The translations under genes were made by a program, and so were the position numbers. The notes under the pieces were generated by a model that did no database searches, had not been told where the DNA came from, and worked only from the letters and a program-made list of their open reading frames with translations. From positions 682,001 through 746,000 of the forward strand of contig NZ_CP039250.1 of the NCBI RefSeq assembly GCF_004795895.1: 64,000 bases of DNA. Reading direction: 5' to 3'. The stretch's first letter is position 1; each line of letters begins with the position of its first letter. Shown here one piece after another: positions 18,861 through 30,738 of the stretch. This DNA comes from Sphingopyxis sp. PAMC25046 (GTDB lineage: Bacteria > Pseudomonadota > Alphaproteobacteria > Sphingomonadales > Sphingomonadaceae).

Positions 18861-20573
18861 ATGGACATGCAGGGTGGCGGATTCGGCGCCGGGGATTTGA
18901 CGGCGGCGCAGCATGTGCGTCTGGCGGGCGGTGGCGTGGCGGCGCCGGTCGTGCCGGTAGCCAACCATCATCGCGATGACCTGATGATCGGCGAAGTCGT
19001 CGATATTTCCGGCTCGGCCTCGCGCATCCTGCTCGATTCCGCGGTGATCGGAAAATTGGCGTCGTCGACCGATGCTGCGGTGGCGATGGCCGGGCAGGTC
19101 GGGGCGCAGGTAAAGGTGCGCGTCGGCAATGTCTGGCTGATCGCGAGCATCCGCGACCAGCAACTCGACACGCGCGGTGAAGGGCTGATTATCGCGACGA
19201 TCGATTTTCTTGGCGAGGGCGAAGAGGAAAAGATCACCGGCCGCATCCATAATTTCCGCCGCGGCGTCACGCGCTATCCGATCCCGGGCAGCCAGGTTTT
19301 TGCCGCGACCAGCGCCGACCTCAAACAGATTTACGCCGCCGACGAGCGCGCGCATGTCGAGATCGGCACCGTCTATCCGACCAAGGATATTCGCGGTTCG
19401 CTCTATGTCGATGCGATGCTCGGCAAGCATTTCGCGCTGCTGGGGTCGACCGGTACCGGCAAGTCGACGAGCGCCGCGCTGATCCTCCACAAGATTTGCG
19501 AACTCGCGCCACAGGGCCATATCGTGATGGTCGACCCGCACGGCGAATATTCGGCCGCCTTCAAGGGCACCGGCGCGCTGTTCGACGTCGACAATCTCGC
19601 GATGCCCTACTGGCTGATGAATTTCGAGGAACATTGCGAAGTGTTCGTCACCGCCGAAGGACGCGACCGCCAGGCCGACTGCGACGTGCTCGCGCGCTGC
19701 CTGCTCCAGGCGCGGACCAAGAACCGGCTGGCAGAGGGCATGACCAAGATCACGGTCGATTCGCCGATTCCCTATCTGCTCTCCGATCTGCTCAACATCC
19801 TCCAGAACGAAATGGGCAAGCTCGACAAGGCGACCTCGTCGGCGCCGTTCATGCGCATCAAGGGCAAGATCGAGGAAATGCGCGCCGACCCGCGCTATAA
19901 TTTCATGTTCTCGGGGATGCTCGTCGCCGACACGATGGCGAACTTCCTCGGCAAGATCTTCCGCCTGCCGTCGGACGGGCGGCCGATCTCGATCATCGAC
20001 GTGTCGGGGGTGCCGTCGGACATCACCGGCGTCGTCGTCGCGGTGCTGTCGCGCCTGACCTTCGACTATGCGATCTGGTCGCGCGGCGAGCCGCAGCGCC
20101 CGATCCTGCTCGTCTGCGAGGAAGCGCACCGCTACATTCCGTCGAAGGACGTCGGGACCGGGCAGGCGGTGCGCAAGATCCTCGAACGCATCGCCAAGGA
20201 AGGCCGCAAATATGGCGTGTCGCTGGGGCTCATCACCCAGCGCCCGTCGGATCTTGCCGAAGGCGTGCTGTCGCAGTGCGGCACGATCATTTCGATGCGC
20301 CTCAACAACGAACGCGACCAGCATTTCGTCAAAGCGGCAATGCCCGAAGGCGCACGCGGCTTCATCGATTCGATCCCGGCGCTGCGCAACCGCGAATGTA
20401 TCATCTGCGGTGAAGGCGTCTCGATCCCGATCCGCGTTCATCTCGACACGCTCGAAGAGGAAAAACGGCCGGCGTCGAGCGATCCGCTCTTCTCGAAGCT
20501 GTGGCGCGAAACCGGCGGTGAGGCGGAAATCCTGGAACGCGTCGTCAAGCGGTGGCGCAGTCAGGGGCGGTAA
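18861..20573 (+). CDS. HerA-like ATPase (DUF87 family)
   Basis: The 570-residue protein has a HAS-barrel-like N-terminal domain (about 40-160) and a HerA/FtsK-type ATPase core with Walker A GSTGTGKST (195-203), Walker B ILLVCEEAHRY (about 413-424) and a downstream SLGLITQRPSDLAEG segment. HerA proteins form hexameric DNA translocases, in archaea paired with the nuclease NurA. No nuclease or SIR2 gene is adjacent here: neighbours are the TIGR02186 gene and a convergent SleB hydrolase. The DNA-processing role is therefore based on the family only. Confidence 0.85.
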   Translation: MDMQGGGFGAGDLTAAQHVRLAGGGVAAPVVPVANHHRDDLMIGEVVDISGSASRILLDSAVIGKLASSTDAAVAMAGQVGAQVKVRVGNVWLIASIRDQQLDTRGEGLIIATIDFLGEGEEEKITGRIHNFRRGVTRYPIPGSQVFAATSADLKQIYAADERAHVEIGTVYPTKDIRGSLYVDAMLGKHFALLGSTGTGKSTSAALILHKICELAPQGHIVMVDPHGEYSAAFKGTGALFDVDNLAMPYWLMNFEEHCEVFVTAEGRDRQADCDVLARCLLQARTKNRLAEGMTKITVDSPIPYLLSDLLNILQNEMGKLDKATSSAPFMRIKGKIEEMRADPRYNFMFSGMLVADTMANFLGKIFRLPSDGRPISIIDVSGVPSDITGVVVAVLSRLTFDYAIWSRGEPQRPILLVCEEAHRYIPSKDVGTGQAVRKILERIAKEGRKYGVSLGLITQRPSDLAEGVLSQCGTIISMRLNNERDQHFVKAAMPEGARGFIDSIPALRNRECIICGEGVSIPIRVHLDTLEEEKRPASSDPLFSKLWRETGGEAEILERVVKRWRSQGR

Positions 20574-20631
20574 GTCGCTTCACCCACCTCGCGAAAACCG
20601 CGAGCGCTGCGTTCAGCCCGAGCCGAAAGCC

Positions 20632-21753
20632 TCAGCCTTTCCACTCACCGCTCTTGAGGAATTCCTCGCGAATCTGGCCTGACTGGTTGAGCCGCGGATC
20701 GGTGTAGGTCGGCGTCGAGGCGGGCGGCGGCGCGGTGGTCGCCGGCGGCGTCATCGCGCCGGGCAGCGGCGTCGGGGTGACATCGGGCAGCGGCGCGGCG
20801 GGACCGCCGAGCATCGGTGCGGGACCCGCGCCGGGGGCGAGGCCCTGGCCCTTGAGGATCGCGAGCTGCTGCGCGAGCGGCAGATAGGGACCGGGAACAG
20901 GTTCGCGGCCCGGATAGGGCGCACGGAACGCGTCGGGCATTCCCCAGCGGCCGCGCCAGCGATGAAAGATGTGCGCGCCGACGATATTGGTCATCACCAG
21001 GCTTTTGCCCCAGCGCGGCCAGATCGCCTGCGTGTGATAATGGGTCGCCAGCCCGACTTTCGGGAAGACAAAGCCTCCCAGCGCGGCCGATGCGATACGG
21101 CTCGCGCGCAGCCAGTTCCGCCGTTCGGGCGCGCGCGCCATCGCACCGTCGCAGCTGAAGGTGAATTGGCACACGCCCGCGCGCTGCGATCCCTGGAAGA
21201 CGACACCGCACACGGTGTTGGGAAAGCTCGGATGGCGGACGCGATTGATCACCGTCTGCGCGACCCCGCGCATGCCGTCGTCGGTCTCGGACGCCGCCTC
21301 ATAATAGAGGGCGGCGGTCAGGCAATAATGCGCGCGCTCGCGATCGAGCGCGGTGACCCCGCGAAAGACATAGGGTTTGGCGGCCGGTCCGACGAAGGCC
21401 TCCTCGCGCAGCAGCGCGGGATCGGCGGGGGGCAGCGCGGTTGCATTGCTATATCCGATGCTCGTCGGATCGGGCAGCGACGGGTCGATTTTCAGCGCCG
21501 CCTGATAATCTTCGGCATTCATGATCGCCCAGCGTTCGGGGTCATAGGCCCGGAAATCGATCGGCACCGACACGCTGTACGGGCCGAAGACCGCGGGTGC
21601 GCGCATTTGACCGCTCGACAGCAGGAAGGCGAGGCACGCGACCGCAACCACTCCGACGATCGCCGCCCAAAAAGCGCGCCCCGGCCCTGCCGGTTTTTCC
21701 GGCACCGGGTCGCGCCACGTCGAGCGGGCGGTGAGGGACAGTTCGGGCTTCAT
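20632..21753 (-). CDS. SleB-type cell wall hydrolase, membrane anchored
   Basis: The 373-residue protein has a cytoplasmic tail, one membrane helix (about 27-48) and a Hydrolase_2 (SleB-like) domain from about residue 145 to 270 with the active-site segment ALYYEAASETDDGMRGVAQ and NVxGAH-type end (MTNIVGAHIFHRW). The tail is rich in Pro and Ala. SleB-fold enzymes are lytic transglycosylases or amidases of peptidoglycan; in alphaproteobacteria they act in vegetative cells, not spores. I use the ATG at 21753, which starts just before the anchor. Confidence 0.85.
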   Translation of the reverse strand: MKPELSLTARSTWRDPVPEKPAGPGRAFWAAIVGVVAVACLAFLLSSGQMRAPAVFGPYSVSVPIDFRAYDPERWAIMNAEDYQAALKIDPSLPDPTSIGYSNATALPPADPALLREEAFVGPAAKPYVFRGVTALDRERAHYCLTAALYYEAASETDDGMRGVAQTVINRVRHPSFPNTVCGVVFQGSQRAGVCQFTFSCDGAMARAPERRNWLRASRIASAALGGFVFPKVGLATHYHTQAIWPRWGKSLVMTNIVGAHIFHRWRGRWGMPDAFRAPYPGREPVPGPYLPLAQQLAILKGQGLAPGAGPAPMLGGPAAPLPDVTPTPLPGAMTPPATTAPPPASTPTYTDPRLNQSGQIREEFLKSGEWKG

Positions 21754-21849
21754 GCGCGTTTCAAATTCCGTCGGCGCTCGGCGCGCGATTCGCGCGAAGC
21801 GGCCAACCCGCCTTATACGCGGAAACGCCAATAAAATGTTTCGCCGTCG

Positions 21850-22338
21850 TCAGGCACGTTCGGCAAGCGCGACGACGAACAGGATCAGGGCCGCGGTCGA
21901 GGCGAGTGTGCGGATATGATTCCAGGCCGTCCACTCCTTGAGAAAGCGTACCCAGACCGTCTGCCCCCCGGCTGTCATGGGATCGCTCGCGTCGAGCGCA
22001 TTGTTGCGCGGGACGTTGAAGATCATCGTCACGACGAACATGCCGAGGAAATAGACCACGCCCCCGGCCAGCGCCGCGCAGGCGCCCGCTTCGTCCCAAT
22101 GCAGCGCGCTGATCACCGCGAGCGCGAGGCTCGACAGGCTCGATCCAGCGAAAAGCGGCATGAAAAGCGAGCGCTGGATCACGCGATTGATGCTGTTCAT
22201 TGCCGCGGCGCCCGCGGGGATGTCGATGCGCGCGAACGCTGTCATCACGAAGGCAGAGAACGCGAAATAGAGTCCGGCGAGCAGCCCGCAGGCGACGATC
22301 GAGAACCAGAGCAGCGCGGTGATCAAAGTGTCGGCCAT
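21850..22338 (-). CDS. DUF1772 membrane protein (anthrone oxygenase-like)
   Basis: The 162-residue protein has four membrane helices with the family features NRVIQRSLF (about 49-57) and MIFNVPRNNALD (about 105-116). DUF1772 includes fungal anthrone oxygenases, but most bacterial members are uncharacterised. GGAG lies 6 bases before the ATG at 22338, which supports this start over an upstream in-frame TTG. It is divergent from the rimP operon, from which it is separated by 216 bases. Confidence 0.82.
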   Translation of the reverse strand: MADTLITALLWFSIVACGLLAGLYFAFSAFVMTAFARIDIPAGAAAMNSINRVIQRSLFMPLFAGSSLSSLALAVISALHWDEAGACAALAGGVVYFLGMFVVTMIFNVPRNNALDASDPMTAGGQTVWVRFLKEWTAWNHIRTLASTAALILFVVALAERA

Positions 22339-22554
22339 GTTGAACTCCAATATGACAGGGGCAACGCATACCCGCTTTCGCCGATCGCGCGAAGGCGGTC
22401 GACCGGCGTCGATCCATTCCCCCTTGCCGACTCACCGTAGCAAGCCTATATGCGGCCTACTTCTTGACATGGTTAGCCAGTTGGGACGTCGGGGCCGCGG
22501 GCCGCGGCGGCCAAAGCTGCATGGCTTTCCGGTCATCCTATTTGGGATAATGAC

Positions 22555-23100
22555 TTGGTCGATTTCGACGCCCTCAATGCGATCATTGCGCCCGAAGCCG
22601 AGGCGATGGGCCTTGCGCTCGTGCGCGTCGCCTTTTTTGGCGGCGAGAGCGACCCGACGCTGCAGGTGATGGCCGAACGCCCCAACACGCGCCAGTTGAC
22701 GATCGACGATTGCGCCGACCTGTCGCGCCGCATTTCGGACCGGCTCGACGCGCTCGAGGAGGCGGGCAAGGACCCGATCGACGTCGCCTACCGGCTCGAG
22801 GTTTCGTCGCCCGGCATTGACCGCCCGCTGACGCGCCGCGCCGATTTCGCCGACTGGGCGGGGCATGAAGCGAAGATCGCGCTGAAAGAGAAGCGCGACG
22901 GACGCCAGCGCTTCAACGGCGAGCTCGCCGGTATCGACGGCGACACCGTCACGATTTTCGACAAGGAAGGGGTGGAGCATCAACTGCCGTTCGACGCGAT
23001 CGACACGGCGAAGCTCGTCCTCACCGACAAATTGATTGCCGCAACCGTTCCGCTCTCGATCGAGGGCGCCGACGAAATGGAAGAAGAAGGACAGGACTGA
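22555..23100 (+). CDS. rimP: ribosome maturation factor RimP
   Basis: The 181-residue product has the two RimP domains: an N-terminal alpha/beta domain with VDVAYRLEVSSPGIDRPL (about 78-95) and a C-terminal SH3-like barrel (about 100-170). It assists 30S maturation. It opens the conserved rimP-nusA-ylxR-infB-rbfA operon. No in-frame ATG exists nearby; a TTG at 22555 gives the right N-terminus, which may keep expression low. The stop overlaps the nusA ATG by one base (TGATG). Confidence 0.93.
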   Translation: MVDFDALNAIIAPEAEAMGLALVRVAFFGGESDPTLQVMAERPNTRQLTIDDCADLSRRISDRLDALEEAGKDPIDVAYRLEVSSPGIDRPLTRRADFADWAGHEAKIALKEKRDGRQRFNGELAGIDGDTVTIFDKEGVEHQLPFDAIDTAKLVLTDKLIAATVPLSIEGADEMEEEGQD

Positions 23101-24728
23101 TGGCCACTGCCATTTCCGCCAACAAGGCCGAACTGCTCGCGATTGCCAACAGCGTCGCTAGCGAGAAGATGATCGACAAGGGCATCGTCATCGAGGCGAT
23201 CGAGGAAGCGATCCAGCGCGCGGCGCGCGCGCGCTATGGCGCCGAGAACGACATTCGTGCCAAGCTCGACGCGCAGACCGGCGATCTCCGTTTGTGGCGC
23301 GTCGTCGAGGTCGTCGAACAGGTCGAGGATTATTTCAAGCAGGTCGACTTGGCCTCGGGCCAGAAGCTGCAGAAGGATGCCAAGATCGGTGACTTCATCG
23401 TCGACCCGCTGCCCGCGGTCGACCTCGGCCGCATCGACGCCCAGTCGGCGAAGCAGGTCATCTTCCAGAAGGTCCGCGAAGCCGATCGCGAGCGCCAGTA
23501 TGAAGAGTTCAAGGACCGCGCGGGCGAGATCATTACCGGCGTCGTGAAGTCGGTCGAATTCGGCCACATCGTCGTCAACCTCGGCCGCGCCGAAGGCGTG
23601 ATCCGCCGCGACCAGCAGATCCCGCGCGAACTGATGCGCGTCGGTGATCGCGTCCGCGCGCTGATCCTGTCGGTGCGCCGCGAGAACCGCGGTCCGCAGA
23701 TTTTCCTCAGCCGCGCGCACCCCGACTTCATGAAGAAGCTGTTCGCGCAGGAGGTGCCCGAAATCTATGACGGCATCATCGAGATCAAGGCGGCCGCCCG
23801 CGACCCGGGTTCGCGCGCGAAGATCGGCGTCATCAGCTACGACGGCTCGATCGACCCTGTCGGCGCCTGCGTCGGCATGAAGGGCAGCCGCGTCCAGGCG
23901 GTCGTCCAGGAAATGCAGGGCGAAAAGATCGACATCATCCCCTGGTCCGAAGATACCGCGACCTTCGTCGTCAACGCGCTCCAGCCCGCCACGGTGCAGC
24001 GCGTCGTCATCGACGAGGATGACAGCCGCATCGAAGTCGTCGTTCCCGACGACCAGTTGTCGCTCGCCATCGGCCGCCGCGGCCAGAACGTCCGTCTCGC
24101 CAGCCAGCTGACCGGCAGCCAGATCGACATCATGACCGAGGCCGACGCGAGCGAGAAGCGCCAGCGCGAATTCGTCGAGCGTTCGACGATGTTCCAGGAA
24201 GAACTCGACGTCGACGAGACGCTCGCGCAGCTGCTCGTCGCCGAAGGTTTCGGCGAACTCGAGGAAGTCGCCTATGTGCCGCTCGACGAACTGGCGAGCA
24301 TCGAGGGCTTCGACGAGGAACTCGCCGAGGAACTGCAAAGCCGCGCTGCCGAGGGGCTCGAGCGCCGCGAGGAAGCGTCGCGCGCCGAACGCCGCGAACT
24401 CGGCGTCGAAGATGCGCTCGCCGATATTCCGCATCTGACCGAAGCGATGCTCGTCGTGCTCGGCAAGGCGGGGATCAAGACGCTCGACGACCTCGCCGAC
24501 CTCGCGACCGACGAACTGATCGCCAAGAAGCGCGCCGACAACCGCCGCGGCCCGCCGCGCAGCGAGCGCGCCGAGGACAAGGGCGGCGTGCTCGGCGAAT
24601 ATGGCCTGAGCGAAGAGCAGGGCAACGAGATCATCATGGCGGCGCGCGCGCACTGGTTCGACGACGAACCTGAAGCCGCGGCGGAGTCGCAAACCGGGGA
24701 GGCCGCCGATGCGGACCCCGCGCAATGA
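23100..24728 (+). CDS. nusA: transcription termination/antitermination factor NusA
   Basis: The 542-residue protein has the N-terminal RNA-polymerase-binding domain, an S1 domain (about 135-200), two KH domains (about 230-345, with [14 protein letters not shown] in KH2) and two C-terminal helix-hairpin repeats (about 365-540). NusA controls pausing, termination and antitermination. It is coupled to rimP by a one-base overlap, and its end overlaps the ylxR-like gene by 20 bases. Confidence 0.97.
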   Translation: MATAISANKAELLAIANSVASEKMIDKGIVIEAIEEAIQRAARARYGAENDIRAKLDAQTGDLRLWRVVEVVEQVEDYFKQVDLASGQKLQKDAKIGDFIVDPLPAVDLGRIDAQSAKQVIFQKVREADRERQYEEFKDRAGEIITGVVKSVEFGHIVVNLGRAEGVIRRDQQIPRELMRVGDRVRALILSVRRENRGPQIFLSRAHPDFMKKLFAQEVPEIYDGIIEIKAAARDPGSRAKIGVISYDGSIDPVGACVGMKGSRVQAVVQEMQGEKIDIIPWSEDTATFVVNALQPATVQRVVIDEDDSRIEVVVPDDQLSLAIGRRGQNVRLASQLTGSQIDIMTEADASEKRQREFVERSTMFQEELDVDETLAQLLVAEGFGELEEVAYVPLDELASIEGFDEELAEELQSRAAEGLERREEASRAERRELGVEDALADIPHLTEAMLVVLGKAGIKTLDDLADLATDELIAKKRADNRRGPPRSERAEDKGGVLGEYGLSEEQGNEIIMAARAHWFDDEPEAAAESQTGEAADADPAQ

Positions 24729-25467
24729 TCAGCTGACCGAAACCGACCGCGCAAAGGGGCGCGGCCAGCATGTGCCCGAGCGGCGCTGCGTCGTGACCGG
24801 TGAGGTTTCGCCGGCGGAGCAGCTCGTGCGCCTGGCGCTCGGGCCCGACGGCAGCATCGCCCCCGACGTGCATGGCAAGGCGCCGGGGCGCGGCGCATGG
24901 ATCGGCGTAACGCGCGCCGACCTCGAGGTCGCGCATGCCAAGGGCAAGCTCAAGAGCGGGCTCGCGCGCGCCTTGCACGAAGGCAAAATCACGATTCCCG
25001 ACGATCTCGGCGCGCGGATCGAGGCACAGCTCGCCCGCGCGACGCTCGACCGGCTGGGCCTTGAATCGCGCGCGGGCACGCTGATCAGCGGCAATGACAA
25101 GATCGAGCAGGCGGCGCGTCGCGGGCAGGTGCGCCTGCTCCTCCACACGAGCGATGCGGGCGAGGACGGCCGCAAGAAACTGGCGCAGGCGTGGCGCGTC
25201 GGCGAGGACGACGAAGGCTCGGGCCGCGAGGGTCTGGTCTTGCCGGTGGACCGCGGCACCCTATCTATGGCATTGGGGCGCGAGAATGCGGTGCATCTGG
25301 CGATTGTCGACGCCCGCGCCGCCGACCGGGTGCTGGCGCATTTGAGCCGCTGGCAGTTTTTCACCGGATGGAGTAGGGACGCGGCCAATCGCGTTTCGAA
25401 CACAGCTTCCCGCACGTCGGGGACAGGGGATACGTCCGCGGCTTCCGCCGTTTCGGACGCGTTTTGA
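24709..25467 (+). CDS. YlxR (DUF448) and L7Ae-like RNA-binding protein
   Basis: The 252-residue protein begins with the YlxR/DUF448 fold, recognised by HVPERRCVVTGEV (about 21-33) and GRGAWIGVTRADLEVA (about 60-75). It continues into an L7Ae-like domain (about 110-215), a fusion usual in alphaproteobacteria. Both parts suggest RNA binding in ribosome assembly or translation. The last 40 residues are polar and disordered. It lies between nusA and infB in the same transcript, overlapping nusA by 20 bases. Confidence 0.88.
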   Translation: MRTPRNDQLTETDRAKGRGQHVPERRCVVTGEVSPAEQLVRLALGPDGSIAPDVHGKAPGRGAWIGVTRADLEVAHAKGKLKSGLARALHEGKITIPDDLGARIEAQLARATLDRLGLESRAGTLISGNDKIEQAARRGQVRLLLHTSDAGEDGRKKLAQAWRVGEDDEGSGREGLVLPVDRGTLSMALGRENAVHLAIVDARAADRVLAHLSRWQFFTGWSRDAANRVSNTASRTSGTGDTSAASAVSDAF

Positions 25468-25484
25468 AGGAATGATGGTTTTCG

Positions 25485-28031
<2,547 letters not shown>

Positions 28032-28083
28032 CTGTGCCATCCCTGCACTCCCGCCGGCGCGGGGGTGCAGGAGGAATTGACCG

Positions 28084-28485
28084 ATGCGCCACAAGGAACA
28101 ATCCGAAGGCCCCTCCGTCCGCGTGCTGCGCGTGGGCGAACAGGTGCGCCATGTGCTGAGCGAGATCCTCGCGCGCGGCGACGTGCACGACGACGTGCTG
28201 GCGACGCACCCGGTCAGCGTGACCGAGGTGCGCATGTCGCCCGACCTCCGCCACGCGACCGTGTTCGTGAAGCCGTTGCTCGGCAAGGATGAGGAGGCGG
28301 TGCTGAAGGCGCTGCGCACCAACACAGCCTATCTGCAGCGCGAGGTCGCGCACCGCATCCGCATGAAATATGCCGCGAAACTCAAATTCCTGGCCGACGA
28401 AAGCTTCGACGAGGCGAGCCATATCGACAAATTGCTTCGCGATCCGAAGGTGATGCGGGATCTGGAGAGCGGCGAGGGCGAATGA
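28084..28485 (+). CDS. rbfA: 30S ribosome-binding factor RbfA
   Basis: The 133-residue protein is a KH-type Rbf[19 protein letters not shown] at the start, [14 protein letters not shown] in the middle, and a [20 protein letters not shown] segment near the end. It binds 16S rRNA helix 1 during cold adaptation and 30S maturation. AGGAGG sits 9 bases before the ATG. Its stop overlaps the next gene (28482) by 4 bases, although that gene is not part of the usual operon. Confidence 0.95.
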   Translation: MRHKEQSEGPSVRVLRVGEQVRHVLSEILARGDVHDDVLATHPVSVTEVRMSPDLRHATVFVKPLLGKDEEAVLKALRTNTAYLQREVAHRIRMKYAAKLKFLADESFDEASHIDKLLRDPKVMRDLESGEGE

Positions 28486-29189
28486 AGCAGGTTGCGCCGC
28501 TCGTGATCGCGACGCTTGCGGCGATCGGAGTAGCCTTGTCGCTTGCTTTCCTGCCCCCGCAGTTTGTGCGGCCGTCGCTCGACGATGCACTCGATATCAT
28601 CGAAGCTGCGTCCGACTACAACCTGTCGATCCAGAACGCTGAGGCCGGCGGCGGTGCCGCGCCGCCCATGGCTGCCGAGGCGAAGCCAGCCCATATCAAG
28701 TTTATCGAAACGAAGCCGTGCGGCGCGACGTCGACATCCGCGGATTGCGTAGCCATCGACGTCCATCTGGGCGAGGAAAAGGGTCGGTGGCTGGAAATGT
28801 CGTGGCACGATGCCGCAGTAAATTTCGAGCGCTATGCAGGCATTACCCCCGAAAACCCCCTTCCCAAGGCAATCGATATTTCCCGCTTGCAGTCACCCAG
28901 CGCAGCAGGGATCGCACGATTGCAGATCGCTGCATCGCAGCAGAAGTTCGATTCCATCGACCCGTCCGGGCTGGCGATAGCTGATGTTCGGGCGCGTGTA
29001 TCGCTGCGCGACGATATGCCAGCGCATCACATGATGGTCTATTCGGCCCCGTGGGTCGCGGGCGATACCGCCTTCATCAAGGTCGGTTTGATTTGCGGCG
29101 ATCTCTGCGGGCGCGGGGAAAACTACGCACTCCGCAAGACCAACGAAACATGGCGCGTCATAGCGGTTCAGCCCAGCTGGGTTTCTTGA
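28482..29189 (+). CDS. exported protein of unknown function
   Basis: The 235-residue product has a short basic start and a hydrophobic segment (about 5-24) that is a signal peptide or anchor. The rest is a soluble domain with two cysteine pairs (about residues 76 and 86; 205 and 209 within CGDLCG) and a closing strand region, [13 protein letters not shown], typical of secreted beta-rich domains. I recognise no family. Its codons are less GC-rich than those of neighbours, and it sits where truB is normally found, overlapping rbfA by 4 bases. It may be a later arrival. Confidence 0.7.
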   Translation: MKQVAPLVIATLAAIGVALSLAFLPPQFVRPSLDDALDIIEAASDYNLSIQNAEAGGGAAPPMAAEAKPAHIKFIETKPCGATSTSADCVAIDVHLGEEKGRWLEMSWHDAAVNFERYAGITPENPLPKAIDISRLQSPSAAGIARLQIAASQQKFDSIDPSGLAIADVRARVSLRDDMPAHHMMVYSAPWVAGDTAFIKVGLICGDLCGRGENYALRKTNETWRVIAVQPSWVS

Positions 29190-29199
29190 GCGTCTACGG

Positions 29200-30621
29200 C
29201 TATTTTCCCTTCCTGATCCCCACTGCCGCCTCAAGCTCGACCAGCGCTTCCTCCAGATAGTCGATCATCCGCTGCGCGTGCGGTACGCTGCGGCGGCAGG
29301 CGGTGATGCCGAAGTCGATATTTCTGAAGTTCGAGACCTGCGTGATGTTCATCGCCATGCCGTCGACGGGGATGCTCGCGGGATACATGCCGTCGAGGCG
29401 CGCGCCGTTCCAGTACATCTGCTCGCGCGGGCCGGGAACGTTCGAGATCGTCACCGAATAGGCCGGGAATTTGTCGGCCGTGCGCGTCAGCGCGGTGAGC
29501 ATCATCGGGAAGCTGGTGATCGCGGTATAGAGCTGGATTTGCGCCGCGGTCATCGCGCGAAGCTGCGCCTTTGCGGAATTCATCGATTCCTGGATCATCG
29601 CCATGCGCGTCGCGGGGTCGTCGATATGCGTCGCGAGGTTCGCGGTGACCGACGCCACCGAATTGCCCGAATCGATATCGTCCTTCGGGCGGATCGATAC
29701 GGGCGCCATGGCCTTCAGCGGCTTGTCGGGGAGCTCGTTCAGCGACTGAAGATATTTGCGCATCGCCCCCGCGCACATGCCGAGCACCGCGTCGTTGATC
29801 GTTCCGTCATAGGCCTTGCCCATCGCGCGCACACGTTCCAGCGACCAGCTTTGCGCGACGAAACGCCGCGCGCCGGTGATGTTGCGGTTGAAGCTGGTGC
29901 GCGGCACCCCGGCAAAGGGGGTCGCAAGGCCATCGCCGCCGATGCCGAACATCGCGGCGAGATACTGGTTCATCGCCTTGGTCACGCCGACGCTGTTGCC
30001 CCATTGCTCCTTCAGGAAATCGCCGATCGCCTTGATGTCGGTGAGGTTCGGGCGCGCCGGCTTTTTGGGGGGCGGAAAGAGGCGCTTGTACGCTTCATAG
30101 GCCTCGACCGAGAGCGGCGAGGCGGCGCGGCGTTCCTTGGGATCTGCCGACAGCATCGAATTATAGAAATGGATGCTTGCGGCGCCGTCCATCAGGGCGT
30201 GGTGAACCTTCTTGAAAGTCGCGATCTGGCGGTTGGGCAGGCCGGAGATCAGCGTGATTTCCCATAAGGGCCGCGTCCGGTCGAGCAGTCCCGAATGGAG
30301 CCGTGAGGCGAGTTCGAACATCTCGCGGTAGCGCCCCGGCTTGGGCAGCGCCGCTGCGCGGACATGGTAATGCATGTCGATGTCGCGGTCGGGGATGAGG
30401 CGGATCGGACCGTACTGGCCGAGCGGGGTCAGCTTCAGCACTTCGCTGAACGGCCGCCTGAGGCCCTCCGACTGGCGGAGCAGCGCGAGCTGTTCGTTCA
30501 GCCATTCGGTTTCGTCGGCGCCCTCGGGCAGAGTGTAGAGATTGATGCCGCCGATGTGCATCGGCATCTCGCGGCTCTCCCCCCACAGGAACATCGCGTC
30601 GGTCACCGGCATCAACCGCAT
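29200..30621 (-). CDS. wax ester synthase/diacylglycerol acyltransferase family protein
   Basis: The 473-residue protein has the WS/DGAT catalytic motif HHALMDG (140-146) in the N-terminal acyltransferase domain and the C-terminal domain features TISNVPGPREQMYWNG and GDFxNIDFG-like NFRNIDFG. The family esterifies acyl-CoA to fatty alcohols or diacylglycerol, making storage lipids, or uses other acceptors. GGGAGAG is 7 bases before the ATG at 30621, better than an upstream GTG. It is divergent from a MarR-GNAT gene whose product may regulate it. Confidence 0.9.
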   Translation of the reverse strand: MRLMPVTDAMFLWGESREMPMHIGGINLYTLPEGADETEWLNEQLALLRQSEGLRRPFSEVLKLTPLGQYGPIRLIPDRDIDMHYHVRAAALPKPGRYREMFELASRLHSGLLDRTRPLWEITLISGLPNRQIATFKKVHHALMDGAASIHFYNSMLSADPKERRAASPLSVEAYEAYKRLFPPPKKPARPNLTDIKAIGDFLKEQWGNSVGVTKAMNQYLAAMFGIGGDGLATPFAGVPRTSFNRNITGARRFVAQSWSLERVRAMGKAYDGTINDAVLGMCAGAMRKYLQSLNELPDKPLKAMAPVSIRPKDDIDSGNSVASVTANLATHIDDPATRMAMIQESMNSAKAQLRAMTAAQIQLYTAITSFPMMLTALTRTADKFPAYSVTISNVPGPREQMYWNGARLDGMYPASIPVDGMAMNITQVSNFRNIDFGITACRRSVPHAQRMIDYLEEALVELEAAVGIRKGK

Positions 30622-30703
30622 CGGCAGCTCTCCCACTGTTTATGCTGCATCTCTTGCGCGCAGCATGGCACCCGCCGGGAACGAGTCAAGCGAGGCATAA
30701 TAG

Positions 30704-30716
30704 TTGACATCGGCAA
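30704..30716. promoter_or_regulatory. candidate MarR-type operator
   Basis: TTGACATCGGCAA is a 13-base imperfect palindrome (TTGnC...GnCAA) in the 117-base gap between the divergent WS/DGAT and MarR-GNAT genes. MarR regulators commonly bind TTG...CAA palindromes in such shared promoters. The TTGACA half may also serve as a -35 element for the rightward gene. This is inference from symmetry and position. Confidence 0.4.
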
Positions 30717-30738
30717 TTAATAGCACGAGGGTCGAGTC

